From the NCBI RefSeq assembly GCF_022539505.1, contig NC_061510.1, positions 230,155,322 to 230,219,321 on the forward strand: a DNA stretch of 64,000 nt. The letters are read 5' to 3'. The notes beneath the pieces are model-generated. The model saw only the letters and a list, made by a program, of their open reading frames with translations. It was not told the origin of the DNA and searched no databases. This DNA comes from Lolium rigidum. Lineage: Eukaryota; Streptophyta; Magnoliopsida; Poales; Poaceae. The position numbers were made by a program, and so were the translations under genes. Shown here piece by piece: positions 57,608 to 64,000 of this stretch; the stretch's first letter is position 1; each line of letters opens with the position of its first letter.

Positions 57608-58630
57608 GATGAAACCGGCAACCAGTAACTTTGTTACTTCTTCTCCAACAATTTTTCTCCTGTCTTCAGCGAATCGACGTAAGGGCTATCTTACCGGCCT
57701 TGCGTCCTTCCGGTCATTCAGAGAGTGCTCAACCAACTCCCTCGGAACACCTGCCAAGTCATCAGTAGACCAGGCAAAGACATTCCGATTCTCAGGGAGG
57801 AAGTTGACAAGCGCGCTTTCCTATGCCTCACTCAGGCCAGCACTGATACGAACGGTGCGCTCAGGGTATGCCGGGTCCAGCACGATGTCCTTTGTCTCCT
57901 TGGTTGGCTTAAATGTCGGCGTGCCCAAGTTGCCACTCATTTTCGCTAAACTTAACTGTGAGGACTGAGCCAGCGCAACTGCGGTTTGTATCCTTCTTTT
58001 TTCCTCTGCAATCACCAGCGACTCAGCCAGGTTTGATCCGGCGGAAGCGGTTTCCAGTGAGATCTTATAATTTCCCACCACAGTTAAGGGTCCACGAGGT
58101 GCCGGCATCTTCATCTTGAGATATGCCGTATGAGTTGAGGCCATGAATGCCGCCAATGCCGGTCTTCCCAACAGTGCATGGTAAGGACTGTCCAGGTCCA
58201 CCACCTCGAACAAAAGGTTTTCAACCCGACAATTATCTCGTCCTCCAAATGACACATCCACCCGGACTTTTCCCATGGGCGAACATGATAGACTCGGAAC
58301 GATTCCGTGGAAAGTTGTGTGAGTTGGCTGTAGCATATTCTCTGTTATCCCCAGCGTGTGCATAGTGTGCCGGTACATAATGTTTATGCTGCTACCATTG
58401 TCTATCAGCACCTTGTTGAACCGGACTCGAGTCGTTGGCCCATGCATGATAGGGTCCACGACAAGAGCGTAGCCACCCGGGTTTGGCATTATCTTTGGGT
58501 GATCTTTAAACGACCAGGTAATTTCCTGACCAGACCACATCATGTATTTCGGTATTGCCGGCATAACCGCATTCACTTCCATGGAACGGCGATGCATGCT
58601 CTGCCTGTCTGTTGGCTCAGTAACGAACAC
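57608..58630 (-). pseudogene. TE8 protease region of pol
   Basis: A 269-codon frame (58630-57821) with the aspartic protease motif Leu-Ile-Asp-Asn-Gly-Ser-Ser at about 58393-58413, then Phe-His-Gly-Ile-Val-Pro and Tyr-His-Ala-Leu-Leu-Gly-Arg-Pro. It ends at a stop near 57821, and homology continues into the reverse transcriptase lead-in with one more stop near 57690. The equivalent in TE2 is 16261-16799. Confidence 0.75.
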
Positions 58631-58636
58631 AACACA

Positions 58637-61072
58637 TCAAAGGTGCGGATCCTTGTAAACGTTCCGGCCCAAAGGTGCCGGCGGTGGTGGTTGGCCATTG
58701 CCATCTTCCACCTGATGAAGTTGTTGTTTCTGCTGCCGGTTCGGCTGAGGTTGCACCGGTAGAGCATTTGCTCCGGTAAGCGGTGGTGGTGGTGGTAGTC
58801 TTCCGGTATTTTGGTCCCTCGCATTTTTCATCATGACTCTTTCCATCAATCTTTTGGTCCAAGTGCAATCCTTTGTCAAATGGTTCGCAGGCCTTGCGGG
58901 ATTTGGTGTGTGCCACCGGCACGGTTGATCCATAGCGGATTCCATGGTGTACCTCTCATCATTTTGCCACGGTTTCTTTACAACCCACTGTTTTTTAGGA
59001 CCCGCCCATGGCTGCGATCCGGTTTTTGCCCTCTGGCTTCCGCTAGCGCCGAAATTATCTTGCACCGCGGCCACTTGCTGTGGACCATATCTTCGATCCG
59101 GAAAATCTTCCCTTCTTTTGTTGTGCCGGTTATCCCGGTATTGATCTTGGCGCGGTTGGCTTGTTTGCGCCAGTTCGGCTTGAACCGCTGGCTGCATTGG
59201 GTCTCCTAATGCGTAGCTATCTGCCACACGTATCATTTCAACCAACGTTATCGGCATGTTCCTCTACAGCTTTTGCCACAGCGGTGAACCTCTTCTGCAC
59301 CCATTGCAAAACCAAGCAATGGCATGTGCCTCGATCACTCCTTCACAGGAGTTTCTTGTGGAGTTCCACCGGGTCAGGTAATCCCGGTATGTTTCATTAG
59401 AGCGCTGCACGCACAAGGTGAGCTGCTGCGGCCTGTCTGGCCTCCAGTACGTACTGCTGAAGTTGCTCACGAAAGCTTCCTCAAAGTCTAGCTAGCCATT
59501 TATGCTTCCTGCTGGTAAATTGTTAAGCCAGATGCGTGCCGGTCCTACCAGAAAAGACGGTACAATTCTCACGGCCCAACGCCGGTTTCCTCCACCTGCT
59601 ACGGTTCTTCCGCCACCAGCGACGTATACTGCGGTCACGTAATCCGCAAGCCAGTCTTCCGGCTTAGTGGTGCCATCATATGTTTTTGTGTCACGGGGCA
59701 ACTGGAAGTTGCGAACCGGTGGTTCTTCTTTCATGATTCGTGGGCCAAAGCATTTTGGGCCCGGAGGACCTTCTGCCTCGATCATCTCAGATAAATACAC
59801 CCTGGCCAGCCTGTGCCTCGCATCCCGGTCTGGCAGGCATCTTTCTCATACGCGTTCCCCCAAAGGGTTCCGGTAGGCTGCGATTCTTTCAGTTCCTGAA
59901 TCAGCTTCATCGTAATGTTCCGGCACCACGGCTCTTGCCTGCCGGTACCTGGGCGGAGGCATTTCCTCCTCAACATAAGCAGCTCTTGGTGCACGATAAT
60001 TTTGCCCGGTTTCACCTCTACCGGCATAATCATTTCCGGCATAGCCATTCCCGGCATAGCCTCGACCTGCCCCTTGGCTTTTTCTTCCGGCCTCGTGTCG
60101 CCCGGCTTGTTGTTTTCCGGCAAGTACCGGATCATACACAGTCATTTGCTGCGCATTTTCTTCTTTTTCTTTTCTTCTGTCCGGATGGGGGGACGATGCC
60201 TGCCCATGGGACTTGCTTCCGGCATTCTTTGCTGAACGCACAGATTTTGACGCTGCAGCTTTGTTTACCTTAGCAAGCTGCTCAGCATTTTGTTCATGTA
60301 TCATGTCAAGCAACTCCCTAACACGATCTTGTTGTTTTGCTAAAGCATCTCCTGTAAGCGAGTCACACAGCTCTACTGCAAGCCTAGCAGCTTTTATGGT
60401 TTTGTCCGGTCTACCATACTTAGGTTTTTCTACAATGCTCAACGATGCAGATATGCTTTTTCTGGCAAGAACTTCCTTACGCAGATCCTGATCTAGATTG
60501 CGAGCTCTAAGCCGGCTTTCCGGTACTCTAGCAGCCTGAGCGCTAACAGAAGCAAAGCCATGGGTAGCGTTATACTCACGTAGGGTTAGGTTCAGCTCGC
60601 GCTGCGCCCGGATGATGTCCGCGCCTCCGGAGAGCAGCTTCTGTCGTTGTGCCTCCAGCTCCGCCTGAGCCGCTGCCGGATCGATGTTTTGCGCGATGGG
60701 CGTCGCCAGCACGCTCATGGCCGCTTGGAGAGGAGTCTCCGGTGGCGCTGTAGATGCACCTGCTACCGCTTGATCACGCTCGGTCGGCGGCTTGGCCGTG
60801 CGTGCAGACTTCGTCTGTCCAGCGCCTTCCGCCGCAGCTTCCTTGCCAGCGTCAGCCGCGCCAACCACCAGCACCTCCACGCTGCCGGCTGCGTGGCCGC
60901 TGCGAACTGCAGATCTTGGCGGGTCCGGCGCAACCAGCACCAGCGAGAGGCACTGGCGCTCCGGGACTATGCCGTAGTAGACGCGGAGGCTGTCGAAGTC
61001 GATGATGCGGCCATTCTTGGGGAACTTACCACCGTTGGCGAAGCATCCAATGTTGTTGTTGATGAAGTCCAT
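58637..61072 (-). pseudogene. TE8 gag
   Basis: The frame extends up to 61216, but that ATG lies inside the LTR. The first Met after the primer-binding site is near 61072 (Met-Asp-Phe-Ile-Asn), which I take as the likelier start. The N-terminal part is Ala/Glu/Lys-rich. Frames break near 59850; the gag domain follows at 59800-59264 in two pieces (Trp-Ala-Val-Arg-Ile-Val-Pro; Ala-Arg-Ile-Trp-Leu), with stops near 59492 and 59262. The last part (59257-58637) has a His-Cys zinc-like region. It forms the particle shell. Confidence 0.7.
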
Positions 61073-61168
61073 GGTGAGGACGCGGTCGAGAAGCGCAATG
61101 ACCACACGCTCGCCGGAGATGGTGAGGAGGCCCGCCCGAATATGAACTCCAGCAAGCGCAGCTGCTGG

Positions 61169-61186
61169 CCCCACGGTTGGCGCCAA
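61169..61186 (-). other. TE8 primer-binding site
   Basis: TTGGCGCCAACCGTGGGG on the minus strand, one base inside the LTR. It contains the palindrome TTGGCGCCAA. The tRNA is not identified. Confidence 0.6.
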
Positions 61187-61187
61187 C

Positions 61188-61869
61188 TGTCGTCGTGGTG
61201 AACGGACAGATGCCATAGGATGGCTTAAGTTGGGGCCGAATGTGCGCTAGAGGATTCGGTGGAGGGTTTTGGTTATATGGGGATGAATTCCGGATGGATT
61301 TCCGGTATCTTTGTTGATGAACTTGGCCTTGGCCAGAGGTTGAAGATGTACAGTACGAGCTCAATCTCTCTATTGCTCACCCATCGATCGTCCCTCGCGG
61401 GGGGTGCTCCCTCTCCTTATATAGGGGAGAGGGTGGCTTACAGGGGAAGAAACCCTAGGAAACCCTAATGGCATCTTTGATTAGACAAACTACTTTACAA
61501 ATCCTCTTTGGCAGCTGATGACACCGGTAGACCTTTAATCAGGAACGGTAACATCCTCCGGTACCTTTTACGTCATCTTCTGCTTTGGCCTCAGAGCTTC
61601 GATTAAAGCTGAAGTGCTTCGCTCATCCTTGTCCTCTAGTCCTTGAGGGAATCTTTTACCAGCTTGCCAACGTGCTACAGTGTAACTTGTACCGGTAGTC
61701 CGGTACCTTCTTAGCCTATTCCGGTATACCCCTCCTGGGATACCGGGATAGATTAACTTAGCCACAAGCTTAACTTCTTAGCCCGGAATGATCTTTAAAC
61801 CGGTACCTTGATAGCTTAAACAAGCCGGTTCGGCATGCCTTTGGAATACCGGGGGTCATCCCCCCAACA
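61188..61869 (-). repeat. TE8 5' LTR
   Basis: 682 bases; on the minus strand TGTTGGGGGG to CGACGACA. Confidence 0.75.
61416..61423 (-). promoter_or_regulatory. TATA box in the TE8 LTR
   Basis: CCCTATATAAGGAG on the minus strand. Transcription would start near 61390, leaving about 200 bases of R-U5. Confidence 0.65.
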
Positions 61870-63257
61870 TCCGGCGAAGGTTACTGCATTGTAGTAATCC
61901 TCGATCCAGGTATCCGACCTTTCACTGCCATCATAATGCTTCAGGTTTCCGGGTAGCTTGAGGTTCATCCTTTGCTTTGGTTCCTCTCGGATCATCCTGC
62001 CAAAGCACTTTGGGCCAATGTAGTCAGATTTGTATTCGTTGAGACGCTCCCGCACGTCACACGGACCATTGCGGGGGGATTTTGTGCGCGAGCGAGATCT
62101 CCGGCCTTCACCTCCGCCTCCACCGCTAGGTGGTGGGGAGGGAGACCTGCGAGGGGGCCAATTCGACCTATTGCTTCCGCCTTCAGATTCTCCTCGTCCC
62201 TCGCGCTGCTGACTCCGGCTTCGATGGATGCCTCCACCATGATGATGGTCGCCTCCATCGTTCCGGCTTCTGCGAGGCTCCGCGTCGCGCTCCTCGTTCC
62301 GGCTCCGACGGGGTTCCGGCGTGCGCTCCCTGTTCCTGTTCCTCAGGGGGACCACGTTTTTACAGATGTTGATTCCACCAGGACCATGGGGCCTAGTGTT
62401 TCCGACTGGACTACGGTGGCGAGGAGGTGGAGGACGTGGGTAGCCTTTGGGAAGGGGTGACGGGTTCCAGTACTTGTCCCTGCCAGTATACATCGCATCA
62501 TTTCCCTTCTGCAGGTCTGATGGAGCCGTCTTCGACGGTACGGGGATCGGATTTGGGTGTTCTCTGGTTCTCCTTCTGCGCTCCGAGGATCCGGTGCGCG
62601 ATTCGTCGTCGCGATGTTTGCTTCCGGAGGCGTCCTTTTACGCAGTGGACATGCATAACTCTGGGTTAGATTCCAACTTGCGTGAAGTGTCGACTTACTT
62701 GCGCCATCGAAGCGACGAGTGTGCGGAGGTGGTTGATGTCGATTTCCTCATTGTTCTTTGCCAAAATCTCCGCGGCCTTCTGCATGTTTTCCTTTGGAGT
62801 TGTGAGCGGATGCTGATTTGAGTGAGTCGCGAAGGTGATCTTGTGGGGGCCAATGGCGTCCCGTCGGATCTTGTCTGCTTCCTTGTGAGCGTCTTTCATC
62901 ATGGACTCCCAATGTTCTCGGAGCTTTTTGGCCTTCTGCAAAGAGTCAACAGCTTCGCACTCTCTTTGGAGGAAACCATCCATTACTTCTTAAGCCTCTT
63001 GCCTTTCTTCCAGCATCGCCGCTGCGGTGGTGGAAATTCTCTTGGCGGTAGCCAGCATCTCCTTTCTTGCAGCTTCTAGGGCTACCGGATCTGCGGCTTC
63101 CTCCGGAGTTAATAGGCTTGTTGAGTACTTCTGTGTGAATTAAGGCTCCTATGCCTGCTTGCTCCACGAGTTCTTCCGGGGTCAGGTAATCCTTGTTCCC
63201 GGATTCGGAAGGCCCTGACTCCATAGGGTCGGAGGGAGTTGCTTATTCGTCGGCGTC
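61870..63257 (-). pseudogene. TE9: gag fragment of another Tat-type element
   Basis: Minus-strand frames 63224-62946, 62983-62666 and 62493-61870 together read a gag N-terminal half: helical, then an Arg/Ser-rich stretch, then Ile-Gly-Pro-Lys-Cys-Phe-Gly and Leu-Lys-His-Tyr-Asp-Gly. These match the TE8 gag (Gly-Pro-Lys-Cys-Phe-Gly; Tyr-Asp-Gly-Thr). TE8 entered just after Asn-Ala-Val-Thr-Phe-Ala. At the other side TE10 cuts in at 63258. Frames shift at least twice. Confidence 0.65.
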
Positions 63258-64000
63258 TGATACGCGTGAAGCACACGTCCGTTGGGAACCCCAACAGGAA
63301 GGTGTGATGCATACAGCAGCAAGTTTTCCCTCAGTAAGAAACCAAGGTTATCGAACCAGTAGGAGTCAAGGACCACGTGAAGGTTGTTGGTGGCGGAGTG
63401 TAGTGCGGCGCAACACCAGGGATTCCGGCGCCAACGTGGAACCTGCACAACACAATCAAAATACTTTTCCCCAACTTAACAGTGAGGTTGTCAATCTCAC
63501 CGGCTTGCTGTAAACAAAGGATTAAATGTATAGTGTGGAAGATGATGTTTGTTTGCGAAGAACAGCAAAGAACAATGTTTGCAGTAGATTGTATTCAGAT
63601 GTAAAATAATGGACCGGGGTCCACAGTTCACTAGTGGTGTCTCTCCAATAAGAAATAGCATGTTGGGTGAACAAATTACAGTTGGGCAATTGACAAATAG
63701 AGAGGGCATAACAATGCACATACATATCACGATGACTACTATGAGATTTAATCAGGGCATTACGACAAAATACATAGACCGCTATCCAGCATGCATCTAT
63801 GCCAAAAAGTCCACCTTCGGGTTTGCATCCGCACCCCTTCCAGTATTAAGTTGCAAACAACAGACAATTGCATTAAGTATGGTGCGTAATGTAATCAACA
63901 CAAATATCCTTAGACAAAGCATTGATGTTTTATCCCTAGTGGCAACAGCACATCCACAACCTTAGAACTTCCTGTCACTGTCCCAGGTTCAATGGAGGCA
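63258..64000 (-). repeat. TE10: partial LTR of the TE1/TE3 family
   Basis: TGATACGCGTGAAGCACACG at 63258 is the inner-type LTR end, here abutting foreign gag sequence with no primer-binding site. This is therefore a 3' LTR or a solo LTR, running off the window at 64000. Confidence 0.8.

Larger units (their letters stand above)
54732..61869 (-). mobile_element. TE8: Tat-type Gypsy retrotransposon, 5' LTR to integrase
   Basis: Minus-strand element with 5' LTR (61188-61869), primer-binding site, gag, protease, reverse transcriptase, two RNase H domains and integrase. The 3' end is cut off by TE6. It is inserted in the gag of TE9. Pol resembles TE2 throughout but is better preserved. Confidence 0.85.

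Noticed and set aside
1..64000. A defence island, CRISPR array or bacterial-type system
   Set aside because: No spaced short repeats, no operon-like gene packing and no such protein families. The whole window is eukaryotic transposable-element sequence.

Overview
This is repeat-rich grass nuclear DNA, most likely Triticeae (wheat, barley, rye or a wild relative). The call rests on wall-to-wall nested Gypsy LTR retrotransposons, a Helitron array, and LTRs that start TGATACGTCTC and resemble the Triticeae Sabrina/WHAM type (family recalled, not searched). I see no intact host gene, no tRNA, rRNA or CRISPR array. Nearly every open reading frame belongs to a transposable element, and almost all are broken.

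Layout. 1-9943: Helitrons on the minus strand. Three nearly identical 2904-base units (1209, 4113, 7017) lie head to tail, inserted into the 5' end of an older relative (1-1208). All sit inside the LTR of TE1. 9944-16260: TE1, a non-autonomous LTR element (minus), inserted in TE2. 16261-20364: TE2, a degenerate Tat-type Gypsy pol (plus). 20365-27031: TE3 (plus), same family as TE1, inserted in TE2 with target duplication ACCAG. 27044-31242: TE4 (plus), 5' LTR, shortened gag and pol, cut off by 31243-35309: TE5, a long LTR of Tekay/Del look (minus). 35310-35409: a run of 100 N. 35410-38496 and 52799-54731: TE6 (plus), which carries a multi-exon antisense gene and a 3' LTR, split by 38497-52798: TE7, a complete 14.3 kb Tekay/Del-type chromovirus (minus) with 4.2-4.3 kb LTRs and target duplication TTCAC. 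54732-61869: TE8, a Tat-type element (minus) disrupted by TE6. 61870-63257: TE9 gag, disrupted by TE8. 63258-64000: TE10, part of a TGATACG-type LTR (minus) inserted in TE9.

Relative order from nesting: TE9, then TE8, then TE6, then TE7 on the right; TE2, then TE1 and TE3, then (inside TE1) the Helitrons on the left.

The most interesting signal is at the Helitron array. Each junction reads as if a Helitron had inserted between A and T of the TCTA|TT start of the previous one. Each such event should leave one TCTA at the outer edge, and the outer edge carries a TCTA tract with about the right count plus one extra, offset remnant. It looks like a written record of successive insertions, including one copy that may since have been lost. 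Other points worth a look: an extra ORF upstream of gag in TE7, exchanged ORF cassettes between TE1 and TE3, a hairpin-rich leader in TE4, and the spliced antisense gene of TE6.
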